Source: Lachnospiraceae bacterium
Lineage (GTDB): Bacteria; Bacillota; Clostridia; Lachnospirales; Lachnospiraceae
Direction: 5' to 3'
NCBI GenBank assembly: GCA_021203305.1
Contig: JAJQBK010000036.1
Span: 1 to 64,000 of the forward strand
DNA: 64,000 nt
The stretch's first letter is position 1. Each line of letters opens with the position of its first letter. The position numbers and the translations under genes were made by a program. This document shows, piece by piece, positions 25,934 through 34,983 of the stretch. Below the pieces are notes generated by a model that searched no databases, was not told the DNA's origin, and worked only from the letters and a program-made list of their open reading frames with translations.

Positions 25934-27071
25934 CGCGCTCTCCTTCCTCCACAAACTGATACAAAAGCTGCATCTGTACCTCCTGATCCCAATATCCCAG
26001 AATTTCCCAGACCTCCAGCACCCGCCTGCTTTTATCCCTCAGCCGTCCCAGATGAACAATAATATTAATACAGCCCAGCTGTCTGCGGATGGCTTCCAAC
26101 GGAATTTCCGGCCCCATCAGGAACATGGTTTCCAGCCTGGCCAGCATATCCCTGCCGGAATTAGCGTGCCCGGTGGATAAGCTTCCTTCCTGACCCGTAT
26201 TCATAGCCTGGATCATATCCACGCACTCCTCTCCGCGGACCTCTCCCACCACGATTCTGTCCGGCCGCATTCTCAAAGACGCCTTCAGCAGACTCCGCAT
26301 ACTGACCGGGACACAGTCCTTCTCATTGCTCAGCCGGGTCTCCAGCCGCACCAGATTGGGAATGTGCTGCAGTCTCAGCTCCGCGCTGTCCTCAATGCTG
26401 ACCACCCTCTCATCCTCCGGGATAAAAGCGGAGAGCGCGTTTAAAAAACTGGTTTTGCCCGCGCCGGTTCCCCCGCTGATGAAGATATTGTATCTGGCCA
26501 CTACCAGCTTTTGTAAAAACTGCGCACACTCCTCAGAGATGCTCTGAATCCGCACCAGGTCCTCCATGGTAAAAGCCGCCTTCTTAAAGTGGCGGATCGT
26601 CACCGCCGCCCCATCCAGCGCCACCGGCGGCAGTACCACATGGAGCCTGGAGCCGTCGGAAAGCCGGGCGTCCACAATGGGGCTTGCACCGTTGACCATG
26701 CGGTTACAGGCGGACACCATCTGCTGAATAATGTCGTGATATCTCTCCTCACTCTCAAACCGCCCGGGCCAGCACTCAATTCTGCCCTCCCGCTCCACAT
26801 AGATGCGGTCATATCCGTTAATCATAATCTCGGAGATATCTTCCCGGCCCAGAAGTTCGTCCAGAATATCCAGCCCCCGGATACTGTTAAAGACCTCCCG
26901 GCAGAGCCGGTCCTTTTCCCGGGGTACCATGGCCCGGAAGGAGGCAAAGGTAAATGCCGCCTCCTGAATCTGGGTGAATACCTCTTCATCCTCCAGCTCC
27001 TCCCTGCGCTGCAGCCGATCCATGGCACAGTCTCTGACCAGCCTCTTCAATTCCTCTCTCTGATCATTCAT
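25821..27071 (-). CDS. tadA: Tad pilus assembly ATPase TadA/CpaF
   Basis: A 416-residue secretion ATPase of the type II/IV family. Walker A is ISGGTGAGKTS near residue 205; the Asp box (EDSAELRL), Walker B (RIVVGEVRGEE) and His box (STGHANS) are all present. It powers pilin assembly at the TadBC platform. It starts 4 nt inside the tadZ stop and overlaps tadB at its 3' end. Confidence 0.95.
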   Translation of the reverse strand: MNDQREELKRLVRDCAMDRLQRREELEDEEVFTQIQEAAFTFASFRAMVPREKDRLCREVFNSIRGLDILDELLGREDISEIMINGYDRIYVEREGRIECWPGRFESEERYHDIIQQMVSACNRMVNGASPIVDARLSDGSRLHVVLPPVALDGAAVTIRHFKKAAFTMEDLVRIQSISEECAQFLQKLVVARYNIFISGGTGAGKTSFLNALSAFIPEDERVVSIEDSAELRLQHIPNLVRLETRLSNEKDCVPVSMRSLLKASLRMRPDRIVVGEVRGEECVDMIQAMNTGQEGSLSTGHANSGRDMLARLETMFLMGPEIPLEAIRRQLGCINIIVHLGRLRDKSRRVLEVWEILGYWDQEVQMQLLYQFVEEGERDGKIYGSLRKVGTLTRTDKLAMAGFEVPSRSLMDEAP

Positions 27072-28045
27072 ATCACACCGGCCCGGGAAAGAATTTCCAC
27101 GGCAATGCGATGCTTGTACTCCGTAGTCTCCACACTGTCAAAATCCTCCCGCCTCTCCGGCAGCCGGATCATCTCCGTCCTGGCCATCAGACTTAAATTA
27201 CCGGTTGCCTCCAGATACTGCTCATACTGACGCCATATCCGCTCACTGATGCCGCCATTCTCCCTGATGATAAATATTTTGGCACAGCCCTGCAAAAGCT
27301 TCGGTATCTCACTGATCTCCGGGCCGATGTCCAGAAGCACATACTGATATCTGCCCGTTTTTTTCCAGAAGTCAAGAAAGTCCAGCCATTCCTGTGAGGT
27401 AACTGTCCTCAGACTGTCCGGATTATCCACGGCAGCCAAAAGCTCGATACCCTCCTGCTCCAATATGTAGTTTTGAATAAGAATTGTAGATTGCTGCTCA
27501 GATCGTGCAAGAAAATACATGAAATCTGATATGTCTTTAGAATAGTAGTCAGCCTGCAAATCCTTCATCGCCCAAAAGCCTGTCAGCGGCAGATACAGTA
27601 CCTGTCCGTATGCCGTCAGCGTCCGGGCCATTTCCACGCCCACCACTGTCTGCAGCTCCGACCTGACGGGAGTATACAGTCCAATGACAAAGGTCTGTTC
27701 CCTGTCCGGCACATTTCCCTGTGCTGCCGTATCAAGGCAATCCTTCAGTGTCTGCATCAGGATGTCAGCGCTTCGATATTTGTAGATTGCAGTTTCCTGA
27801 CTTTCATCGTCGGTCCATAAAAGCACTCTGCCGGAAAGCCCCGCCTCCTGAACCTCCTGCGCGATGCTGGAGTCAATCAGCCACACATCCGCGGACAGCC
27901 GCGGGTATGCGCTGCGCCACTTCTCATAATTCGAGAAACAGGTGACTTCAAAAGGAAAACCCTTCTGATTGATCCAGTAGTCACAGATTCTGGCTGCAAA
28001 GGTTTGGTCCGGCTCATACAGGACCAGTTTCGGATTGCGCTTCAT
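27068..28045 (-). CDS. tadZ: TadZ/CpaE-like protein with degenerate P-loop
   Basis: 325 residues, ATG at 28045. N-terminal receiver-like domain (about residues 1-110, LVLYEPDQTFAARICDYW) and a C-terminal MinD/ParA-like fold (from about 120). Normal TadZ/CpaE carry KGGVGKST or a close variant; here the matching position reads GLYTPVRSELQTVVG, with no lysine or Ser/Thr pair. TadZ places the pilus at its cell site. It is the first gene of the Tad operon and has a good promoter at 28097-28124. Confidence 0.78.
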   Translation of the reverse strand: MKRNPKLVLYEPDQTFAARICDYWINQKGFPFEVTCFSNYEKWRSAYPRLSADVWLIDSSIAQEVQEAGLSGRVLLWTDDESQETAIYKYRSADILMQTLKDCLDTAAQGNVPDREQTFVIGLYTPVRSELQTVVGVEMARTLTAYGQVLYLPLTGFWAMKDLQADYYSKDISDFMYFLARSEQQSTILIQNYILEQEGIELLAAVDNPDSLRTVTSQEWLDFLDFWKKTGRYQYVLLDIGPEISEIPKLLQGCAKIFIIRENGGISERIWRQYEQYLEATGNLSLMARTEMIRLPERREDFDSVETTEYKHRIAVEILSRAGVI

Positions 28046-28096
28046 ATTTCCACATGAGACGCCGGAAACATTGTTGGAATGAAAGGAAGTGATGTC

Positions 28097-28124
28097 ATTA
28101 TAGCAAAAGAATGGCGAATGTCCA
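28097..28124 (-). promoter_or_regulatory. Promoter of the Tad operon
   Basis: Minus strand TGGACA (28119-28124), 16-nt spacer, TATAAT (28097-28102) with a TGC just before it, giving an extended -10. It lies about 52 nt before the tadZ ATG. Confidence 0.75.
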
Positions 28125-28329
28125 GCGGATTTGCCGAATTTTCCCAATTTCGGGAATTTCCACAACGAAAGTTTATATAACATCAACAACCGCCAAAAAT
28201 CGTCGTTTTTATCAGCTTTTTTCTTTCAAAAGACAATTTGCAAAGCCGACTTGTCATACTTTTTGGACGTGTTTATGTATACTTTTTCCATATTTTTATT
28301 ATACTGGAGATAAAAGTGAGGTGAACAGA

Positions 28330-28560
28330 ATGAAGACTATATTTCGGCAGCCGCCCGTGGTACCCGCCGAGGGCCCCCTTATCCCGGAGACAAAAGACAG
28401 CCTCCTTGAAGACCTGAGAAAAACGCGCTTCGCTCTGGAGGTCGCCTACAGCGGTTTTGACAATGTGACTGATCCCGACCTGATCGACTGCTATATTTAT
28501 CAGGTAAATTCTATCTGGAAGCGCTACAGCTACTTAATCGCGAAAATCAGCCGCTCCTGA
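28330..28560 (+). CDS. YaaL-like DUF2508 protein
   Basis: A 76-residue soluble protein, MKTIFRQPPVV..DSLLEDLRKTRFALEVAYSGFDNVTDPDLIDCYIYQVNS, matching the YaaL/DUF2508 family, which is common in Firmicutes and of unknown role. GAGGTGA stands 7 nt before the ATG. In Bacillus yaaL is beside recR and bofA; here it stands alone, divergent from the Tad operon, with a terminator at 28647-28679. Confidence 0.85.
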   Translation: MKTIFRQPPVVPAEGPLIPETKDSLLEDLRKTRFALEVAYSGFDNVTDPDLIDCYIYQVNSIWKRYSYLIAKISRS

Positions 28561-28566
28561 ATAAAA

Positions 28567-28629
28567 GGGACTGTCACGAAATAATTTACGCATCCTGCGC
28601 CGCCTGATACGCAAAGCACAGGCCAAAAA
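28567..28629 (+). repeat. Dispersed repeat A, copy 1
   Basis: Starts GGGACTGTCACGAAA and includes CATCCTGCGCCGCCTGATAC and ACAGGCCAAAAA. The core (28591-28629) matches the minus strand of 53397-53436, and the start matches the plus-strand left end of that copy. It sits directly after the yaaL stop. Confidence 0.5.
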
Positions 28630-28646
28630 CCCCGCCGTAATGAGCA

Positions 28647-28679
28647 GAGCGGGATTTCTATACGAAATCCTGCTCTTTT
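28647..28679 (+). terminator. Terminator of yaaL, overlapping the end of the convergent gene
   Basis: GAGCGGGATTTC (28647-28658), loop TATAC, GAAATCCTGCTC (28664-28675), then TTTT. The right arm and loop encode the last codons and stop of the convergent 906-codon gene. Confidence 0.75.
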
Positions 28680-31369
28680 AAAATGATCCTGTCTTCTGCA
28701 TTGTATCTGGAGCCGGACAGCGTGGATATAAATTTCCTCATTCCAATCCGGTTGGCATGTCTGACGGCGGCGTCCACCATCCTTTCCACATCCTCCGGCA
28801 TGGGAACCTTATCGCTCGCCTCCTCCTCCTCTATTCTGGTCTGCAAAGCCAGAAGAGCCATTTCATCAATCACATACTCTTCCGAATCGGCATAGGCGGC
28901 TCCGTACTGCACCAGCTCCCTGGCGGACAGCCCCTGCATGCCGACCCGCACCGTGAAAGATTTCATGAAAGCGGGCCTTCTGGAAGCAAACTCCCGGATT
29001 GCCTCCGGCGTGTCCACCAAAATCAGCAGAAGCTTCCTTTCTCCCGCCAGCAGGGCGTCCTCAATATCCTGAACCTTGTCCGCGTTCAGCATACTGATGT
29101 GCTCGATCACCATGGCGCCGCCCTCCAGAGTGTTCATAATCTGTATCGTCTTTTTCCTGTTCAGATTGACGGCCGGGATGCGCGCCAGCTTTCCGGACAG
29201 CGCCATCCCGTTCTCCTTCAGATCGGAAAGCAGCTGTCTGATAAACGCAAAGCAATAATCGTAATTGTCCCCCTCCACAATAATATTGCCGCTGCCAATG
29301 GGAAGCTCCGCGGTTTTCAGCGCGGTTTCAATCTGCTTAAGCCCCTCCTCGGAGTGAATATATCTGCGATACTTTTCCGGCGCCTTCTCTCTCAGCGCAG
29401 GGGACAGGGGAGAAATCTCCGTCCTCTTTTGCTTCTCCGGCTTTCCGGTCTCAGAAGCCTTCGCCGGCTCCTCATTCTCCAGGCCGGCCAGCGGCTCCTC
29501 TCTCTCCCCGGGCTCATCCAAAAACAGATCGTCCAGGCCCGCGAACAGGTCATACTCATCCTCCTGCTGCCCATTCCCGGATGCAGGAAGCTTCTCAGGA
29601 GATACCAACTGCGGCTCCTCCCCGGATACAGGAGACTCCTCAGAGGATACCGGCTGCGGCTCCTCCTCAGATACCGGTTTTTCCTCTTCCCTCCGGGCTT
29701 CTTCCACCTCGGGGTCATCGAAAATCTCCCGCCGGTCCTGTTCCTCCTGCCGTTCCCGTTCTTCCTGTTCATCCGCCAGGAACTGCAGCTCGTTCAGGAT
29801 ATCCTCCTGCTTTTTAGCGTCAAACTCCGCGAAAATTTCCCCTGTCTGCGCCTTAATGCGCTCGTAGATCTCCGCCTTGTGCTCTTCCTCCGCCTGCTGA
29901 TTCTTTTTATCCCATTCCGCCAGGATATCCTCAATGCTGAGCTGCCCTTTGATCTGCTGCTCCTTCGTTTCCGGCTCCGGCAGAATCATGCCGATCTGTC
30001 CATCCCCCTCCATCCGGGTCATGGAAATCATGGAATCCTCCTGCCCCGGGTGCTGTATCTCCATGATATGGACGGGCTCCACCGGCCTGGATTCCGGCTC
30101 CGCCGCCCCCTGCGTCTCATCCTCCGCCGCGGGCTGAGGCGCAAGCACCACCGGCTCTCTGTAGATTTCCACAATCTTCTCCGCCGGTCTGGAAGCGACT
30201 TTCACATCAGAATCATCCATTTTCCCGGCGATATCCTCAACGGCATACGCCTCTTCACCGTCCATCCCGGGCACAGGCTCCGGCTCGGACTCCTGCTCAA
30301 AAAGAATCACCTCGTCCGGGATCATCTCCTCCTGAGAGGAGGGAGCCTCAACCGGCACTGGTTCCGCCTGTTGCTTCACCTCTCCCAACAGTTCCTGAAG
30401 GCTTGCCGCCAGCTCCTTCTGCAGATTCATGGTGCTGAATTTATTTTCCACATCCATGGTCTTGACACTGATCTCTTCCGGATTCGGAAGATTCGAAGAC
30501 TCCTGCGCTTGAGGCTGCGGCTTCTCTGCCTCCTTCCTGCGCCGGGAAGGCTCCGCCGTTTTCTTCCTTATAATCTCTGTGGTGGGAGAATTCAGGACAT
30601 CTGCAGCTCCGACCTCCGGCATCTGCGGCCCGGACGCGGCTTCCCCCTGTCCCTGCTCTCCGGCGACAGGCTTTGAGGGAGCCTCCTGTTCCTCCGATTC
30701 CGGCGCCTGCATCTGCTGCTCCTCCGCCACAGGCCTCTTCGCCCTCTGGCTCCTTCTCATCTCCCTGTGGTCGTATTTGTACTGCTGGGCCTCCGTCAAC
30801 GGTTCATAGAGCATTTTCAGCTCCATGGCCCTGGTTACGTATTTGCCCTCGCCAAACCACAGAATCAGCTCATCGCACTCCTTCACACATTTCTCCGGCA
30901 TTCCGGCCCGATGATACAGATATGCGAGCTCATAGCCCCAGCGCTCGGTATACTCCGCCTTCTTCAGCTCCTCCAGCACCTCAACGCGCTCCTCCAGGCT
31001 CACGTCCTGCGCCTGATACAGCCGATACTGCAACACAAAACGGCCGGAGTCCTGGGGCGTCGTCTGCACGAAAGCCTTATAATATTCAATCGCGTCCACC
31101 AGCTCCTGCAGCCGTATGGAAAGCTCGCAGAGAGCGTACAGAATCGTGCGGCTCTGCGGATTCTTGTCATAAGCGATGAGTAGAATATTCCTGGCATCCT
31201 CATATCGCCGGTTGATTTTGTACAGATCGCTGATCATGCAGAGCATCTTTACGCTCTTGACTCTCCGCCAGTCAATCTCATCCGCGATCCCGGCCGCTTC
31301 CCCGTATTCTCCGTCCGCTATTAAATCCTTGATTTCATCCGTCCGGATTCTGTATTCCGCCTTGTCCAA
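28658..31369 (-). CDS. TPR-like protein with acidic linker and degenerate AAA+ domain
   Basis: About 903 residues. Residues 1-200 are helical TPR-like repeats (WRRVKSVKMLCMISDLYKINRRYEDARNILL). A Glu/Pro-rich disordered stretch with imperfect repeats (EEPQPVSSEESPVSGEEPQLV) fills about 205-650. The C-terminus (about 660-903) resembles an AAA+ module: NIIVEGDNYDYCFAFIRQLL, a Walker-B-like GGAMVIEHISML, a sensor-like LLLILVDT and a lid, but no Walker A lysine. TTG at 31369 with GAGGTGG upstream is preferred to the GTG at 31378. Function unknown; it lies downstream of ksgA in the same direction. Confidence 0.7.
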   Translation of the reverse strand: MDKAEYRIRTDEIKDLIADGEYGEAAGIADEIDWRRVKSVKMLCMISDLYKINRRYEDARNILLIAYDKNPQSRTILYALCELSIRLQELVDAIEYYKAFVQTTPQDSGRFVLQYRLYQAQDVSLEERVEVLEELKKAEYTERWGYELAYLYHRAGMPEKCVKECDELILWFGEGKYVTRAMELKMLYEPLTEAQQYKYDHREMRRSQRAKRPVAEEQQMQAPESEEQEAPSKPVAGEQGQGEAASGPQMPEVGAADVLNSPTTEIIRKKTAEPSRRRKEAEKPQPQAQESSNLPNPEEISVKTMDVENKFSTMNLQKELAASLQELLGEVKQQAEPVPVEAPSSQEEMIPDEVILFEQESEPEPVPGMDGEEAYAVEDIAGKMDDSDVKVASRPAEKIVEIYREPVVLAPQPAAEDETQGAAEPESRPVEPVHIMEIQHPGQEDSMISMTRMEGDGQIGMILPEPETKEQQIKGQLSIEDILAEWDKKNQQAEEEHKAEIYERIKAQTGEIFAEFDAKKQEDILNELQFLADEQEERERQEEQDRREIFDDPEVEEARREEEKPVSEEEPQPVSSEESPVSGEEPQLVSPEKLPASGNGQQEDEYDLFAGLDDLFLDEPGEREEPLAGLENEEPAKASETGKPEKQKRTEISPLSPALREKAPEKYRRYIHSEEGLKQIETALKTAELPIGSGNIIVEGDNYDYCFAFIRQLLSDLKENGMALSGKLARIPAVNLNRKKTIQIMNTLEGGAMVIEHISMLNADKVQDIEDALLAGERKLLLILVDTPEAIREFASRRPAFMKSFTVRVGMQGLSARELVQYGAAYADSEEYVIDEMALLALQTRIEEEEASDKVPMPEDVERMVDAAVRHANRIGMRKFISTLSGSRYNAEDRIILKEQDFV

Positions 31370-31481
31370 AAATACCACCTCTATTATATATAAATTACTT
31401 TATCCGTAAGTCCTGCAACAAAACATACATGTATAAGATACCATAGCGCATAAACAATGTCAAAATGATTGGAAAAGAAAA

Positions 31482-32366
31482 TTAAAAACTTTTTGTGAAA
31501 TCTTTTGTGAATAATAACCGATCACTGAGACCCGCAAACTCCTCCAATGTCAGCGCCTCCCCCCGGACCGCGGCGGGCAGCCCCATTTTAAGAAGCGCGT
31601 CCGTCACCTGCTCTCTGGTCACCCGCAGATCTGCGGCATTCGCCAGGCTGTTGGCCAGAGTCTTCCTGCGCTGGTTGAAGGCCGCCCTGATCAGGGCAAA
31701 CATAAACCTCTCATCCCGAACTGCCACCGGCGGCTTCTCATAGCCCGCCAGCCTGATCACCGAGCTGTCCACCGTTGGACGCGGGAGGAAGCAGTTCGCT
31801 GACACTATCGTCAGGATTTGCGGCCTGGCATAATACTGCACCGCCAGCGACAGCGCCCCGTAGTCCTTTGAGCCCGGCCCGGCCTCCATGCGCTGTGCCA
31901 CCTCCTTCTGCACCATCACGGTGATGCTCTCAATGGGCGCACCGCACTCCAGTAATCTCAAAATCACCGGCGTAGTAATATAATAAGGAAGATTCGCAGC
32001 CACCTTGATCGGCCTGCCCCCATTGTACTCGTCCACAATTCCCCGAATATCCGTTTTCAGGATGTCCCCATGGATGACCGTCACATTATTATAAGCGGAA
32101 AGCGTGTCCTCCAGAACCGGCAGCAGATGACTGTCGATTTCCACCGCGGCCACCCTGCCTGCGGCCTCCGCCAGATACTGCGTCATGGTGCCGATTCCCG
32201 GGCCAATCTCCAGCACGCAGTCATCCTTTCTGATCTCAGCGCCGGCGATGATCTTCTCCAGCACATTTGCGTCAATCAGAAAATTCTGTCCGTATTTTTT
32301 CTGCGTTGTAAAGCCATATTTTTTTAAAACCGCCATGGTATTGAGTGGATTTGCCAGATACGCCAT
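31482..32366 (-). CDS. rsmA: 16S rRNA dimethyladenosine transferase KsgA/RsmA
   Basis: A 294-residue SAM-dependent methyltransferase that dimethylates A1518 and A1519 of 16S rRNA. Marks are KKYGQNFLID, VLEIGPGIGTMTQYLAE (SAM site), the NLPYY catalytic motif in VAANLPYYITTPV, and FLPRPTVDSSVIRL. AGGGGAAG precedes the ATG. It follows tatD, a common Firmicute order (usually tatD - rnmV - ksgA; no rnmV here). Confidence 0.96.
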   Translation of the reverse strand: MAYLANPLNTMAVLKKYGFTTQKKYGQNFLIDANVLEKIIAGAEIRKDDCVLEIGPGIGTMTQYLAEAAGRVAAVEIDSHLLPVLEDTLSAYNNVTVIHGDILKTDIRGIVDEYNGGRPIKVAANLPYYITTPVILRLLECGAPIESITVMVQKEVAQRMEAGPGSKDYGALSLAVQYYARPQILTIVSANCFLPRPTVDSSVIRLAGYEKPPVAVRDERFMFALIRAAFNQRRKTLANSLANAADLRVTREQVTDALLKMGLPAAVRGEALTLEEFAGLSDRLLFTKDFTKSF

Positions 32367-32492
32367 ATACTTCCCCTTTTTCAGACTGACCGCAAAGCTG
32401 TTCAGGCACTCGCTCTCCGCATAAGAATCATTTCCGGCAGACAGTCTGCATATATTTTGAATGTCCCTGTGTTTTCTCTCAGATTGCGTTCT

Positions 32493-33263
32493 TTACTCCT
32501 GCATCCTGTATAACCGCAGGGCATTCTCCCAGGTGATTTCCTCCACCCTCTCTGTGGAAATTCCCTTAATCTGCGCGATCTGCTCCACCACCAGCGGCAG
32601 ATTTAACGAACTGTTCCGCTTCCCCCGAAAAGGCACCGGCGCCATGTACGGGCAGTCCGTCTCCAGCACGATATGCTCCAGCGGAATATTTTCCACCACC
32701 TCCCTGAGGACCCTCCCGTTTTTGAAGGTAATCACACCGCCAACCCCGATAAAAAAGCCCAGTTTCACAAACAGTCCGGCCATTTCCTTTGAATAGGAAA
32801 AACAGTGCACTACCCCGCCCCAGCTTTCGGCATGCTCCGCCTTCATCAGGTCGTAGGTATCCTGAGCCGCGTCCCTGGAATGAATGATCACCGGCTTTTT
32901 TTCACGGATGGCAAGCTTAAGCTGCGCGGCAAACCACTCCTTCTGAAGCTCACGGCCCGGCTCATCATAATAATAATCCAGTCCGATTTCCCCGACCGCC
33001 ACGCATTTCGGATGCTTCACCAGCTCCTCGATTCTCCCGAAATTTTCCTGTGTCAGCTCCGCCGTGTTGGACGGGTGGACGCCAAAAGCGGCGTATACAA
33101 AGGGATACCGCTGCGCGAGCAGTCGCGTCGTTTCATTGGAGGAGAGGCTTGCGCCCACATTGACAATTCTCCGGATATTATTTTCCTCCATGGACCGGAG
33201 CAAATCATCCCTGTCCCCGTCAAAGGCTTCGTCATCATAATGCGCGTGCGTATCAAAAATCAT
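32493..33263 (-). CDS. tatD: TatD-family metal-dependent DNase
   Basis: 256 residues of the TatD family: MIFDTHAHYDDEAFDGDRDD (metal site), GEIGLDYYYD, VIHSRDA, VHCFSY and LETDCPYMAP. Members are Mg-dependent 3'-5' exonucleases. The frame is open 17 codons further, but GGAGAT before the ATG at 33263 and the family N-terminus decide the start. Confidence 0.95.
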   Translation of the reverse strand: MIFDTHAHYDDEAFDGDRDDLLRSMEENNIRRIVNVGASLSSNETTRLLAQRYPFVYAAFGVHPSNTAELTQENFGRIEELVKHPKCVAVGEIGLDYYYDEPGRELQKEWFAAQLKLAIREKKPVIIHSRDAAQDTYDLMKAEHAESWGGVVHCFSYSKEMAGLFVKLGFFIGVGGVITFKNGRVLREVVENIPLEHIVLETDCPYMAPVPFRGKRNSSLNLPLVVEQIAQIKGISTERVEEITWENALRLYRMQE

Positions 33264-33372
33264 CTGAAAAATCTCCGTTGCTGTCAAAGAATAAGGTCTC
33301 TGAAAATAAATCACCCTGAAAACACCTGTGAAATAAGCTGGTCAAAAAATTTAATTTTCCCCAAAAAAGGGC

Positions 33373-33401
33373 TTGCATTTTTCAGAATGCTGCTTTATAA
33401 T
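33373..33401 (+). promoter_or_regulatory. Promoter of tRNA-Lys
   Basis: TTGCAT (33373-33378), 17-nt spacer, TATAAT (33396-33401), 18 nt before the mature tRNA 5' end. Confidence 0.85.
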
Positions 33402-33419
33402 AGCTTCTGTTCTCACCAA

Positions 33420-33492
33420 GCGCGACTAGCTCAGCTGGCAGAGCACCTGACTCTTAATCAGGGTGTCCAGGGTTCGAACCCCTGGTCGCGCA
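33420..33492 (+). tRNA. tRNA-Lys (anticodon CTT)
   Basis: 73-nt cloverleaf: acceptor GCGCGAC pairs with GTCGCGC, D arm GCTC/GAGC, anticodon stem CCTGA/TCAGG with loop CTCTTAA (anticodon CTT, reading AAG), T arm CAGGG/CCCTG with loop TTCGAAC. The discriminator is A and no CCA is encoded. Confidence 0.97.
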
Positions 33493-33498
33493 CTTTAT

Positions 33499-33532
33499 GT
33501 CTCAAGGCCTTTCAGGGTTTTGAGGCTTTTTT
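33499..33532 (+). terminator. Terminator of tRNA-Lys
   Basis: GTCTCAA (33499-33505) pairs with TTGAGGC (33520-33526), then TTTTTT at 33527-33532. Confidence 0.8.
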
Positions 33533-33604
33533 ATTGCTCTTTTCCGGGAAGAAAAATCAGTTCACATGGTCTGGCCGCCGTGTCAGGGTGCAAATACAGG
33601 CTTT

Positions 33605-33979
33605 TCAAAACGTCTTCCCCGGATAATCCGTTCCCGTCTCCTCCTGAAGCTTCCGCAAATAAGGCTCCTTATCCTGCCTCATTTTCAGAAAGGTGTCAAA
33701 GGCCATCAGCAGCATGGTATCCCCGTCCTGCTTCATGGCGTATCCGCCCCGGTCCATCTGCGCTTTGAAATGATCCATCTGCCACACCATGATATCCACC
33801 ACAGTATAACCGTCTACGTTGGCACGGCACAGGAAATTCTGATGCTCCAGATAATAAGAAAATTCCGCCATCACATCCTCATCGGCGCTCAGTCTTGCCC
33901 AGAAATCCTTAAAAAAGGCCTCGTCCTGCCCCGCGTAACGGCACAGCTCCCGCGCCCACAGCTTCTCCCGTTCATACAT
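33605..33979 (-). CDS. DUF-type hypothetical protein
   Basis: 124 residues, soluble, mostly helical and acidic (MYEREKLWARELCRYAGQDE..MVWQMDHFKAQMDRGGYAMKQDGDTMLLMAFDTFLKM). I do not recognise the family. The ATG at 33979 follows GAGG; a TTG two codons upstream is also possible. It is 127 nt downstream of the flavoprotein gene at 34107-34727 in the same direction. The intervening sequence has a short direct repeat (AAAACCGTCCC twice, about 34047-34085). Confidence 0.7.
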   Translation of the reverse strand: MYEREKLWARELCRYAGQDEAFFKDFWARLSADEDVMAEFSYYLEHQNFLCRANVDGYTVVDIMVWQMDHFKAQMDRGGYAMKQDGDTMLLMAFDTFLKMRQDKEPYLRKLQEETGTDYPGKTF

Positions 33980-34106
33980 ATCCAAACCTCATTTCACCTC
34001 TGGTTTTTCCACGGAGAAATCAACCTCCATGCTCCGGTTCCCGGAGTAAAAACCGTCCCGCCCCGGAGTATAAAAACCGTCCCCCGGGCTATGGCAAAAT
34101 CTGCTG

Positions 34107-34727
34107 TTATCGGATAAAATTCGTTGAATTTCCCCGCTCCGTCTTGGGCGGAGCGACCCCGGCCTGAGCGCCTTTTTCAAAGCATTTCATCATCCACGCC
34201 AGGTTACGGGCCAGATTGCGCATGGTCTGCAGTCCCTCAGCGTCCAGCTCCACCTCTCCCGGCTTCGCGCCGTGAGCCAGATTCCAGTAGGTGGACCCGG
34301 CCACAGGCATCTGGCTGATGCCGAAATATTTGTTCATCACGTCAAAGGACGCCGATGTGCCGCCCCGTCTGGCCACCGCCACGGACGCGCCCGGCTTGAA
34401 AGCGAAGACACGGCCGCTGCTGTAAAATACCCTGTCCAGAAAGGACAGCACCCGCCCGCTGGGATGCGCGTAGTACACCGGCGTCCCGAACACAAAGCCA
34501 TCCGCCTCCCTGGCCTTCGCAATGAACTCATTTACCTTATCATCCGTAAAAACACAGCCCTTCTCCGTGCACTGGCGGCAGCCTATGCAGTCCCGGACAG
34601 GAGCCCCTCCCGTCTGAAATATCTCATACTCCACGCCCTCTTTCTCCAGCTGCATCCCGATTTCCTTCAGTGCCCGGTATGTATTGCCCTTCTGGTTCGC
34701 GCTTCCGTTTAACATCAATACTTTCAT
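34107..34727 (-). CDS. Flavodoxin-fold NADPH-dependent FMN reductase / iron-sulfur flavoprotein type
   Basis: 206 residues: MLNGSANQKGNTYRAL (FMN phosphate loop), CIGCRQCTEKGC (four cysteines spaced as in compact Fe-S flavoproteins), FGTPVYYAHPSGRVLSFLDR and ARRGGTSASFDVMNKYFG. This family carries electrons or reduces flavins and quinones. ATG at 34727 is used; a GTG at 34736 closer to AAGGA is also possible. A second, decayed member is at 43484-43651. Confidence 0.85.
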   Translation of the reverse strand: MKVLMLNGSANQKGNTYRALKEIGMQLEKEGVEYEIFQTGGAPVRDCIGCRQCTEKGCVFTDDKVNEFIAKAREADGFVFGTPVYYAHPSGRVLSFLDRVFYSSGRVFAFKPGASVAVARRGGTSASFDVMNKYFGISQMPVAGSTYWNLAHGAKPGEVELDAEGLQTMRNLARNLAWMMKCFEKGAQAGVAPPKTERGNSTNFIR

Positions 34728-34905
34728 TTTCCGCACCAGTCCTTCTTTTTTTCTTTCTACCTAATATACCACTTTGAAACGATTGACTCAACAACAAAAT
34801 ATCCGCGTTCCGGCCTCTTCTTTCCGGATAAAAGCCGAAAGCTTCCGATAAAGCGGATTTTTTATCAGATATTCGCTTTCGCGGCTTCCTGTATTCTCTT
34901 TAGAC

Positions 34906-34946
34906 ATAAAAGAAATTCGCCTTAATTCAATTTAAAGCGAATTTCT
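34906..34946 (-). terminator. Terminator of the dnaK-like gene
   Basis: AGAAATTCGC (34911-34920) pairs with GCGAATTTCT (34937-34946), a 10-bp stem with a 16-nt loop. On the minus strand it ends TTTCTTTTAT. It lies about 38 nt after the stop. Confidence 0.8.
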
Positions 34947-34983
34947 CCTTTTCTTTCCTTATTTTTCCCTGACAACAGCAGTT

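Noticed and set aside
28757..30676. Long open frame of 639 codons on the plus strand opposite the TPR/AAA gene
   Set aside because: Leu/Arg/His-rich translation without domains, produced by the GC- and Glu-rich codons of the real gene on the other strand. The same holds for 1637-2698 opposite the ABC genes and 12765-14135 opposite the SpoIIE-like gene.
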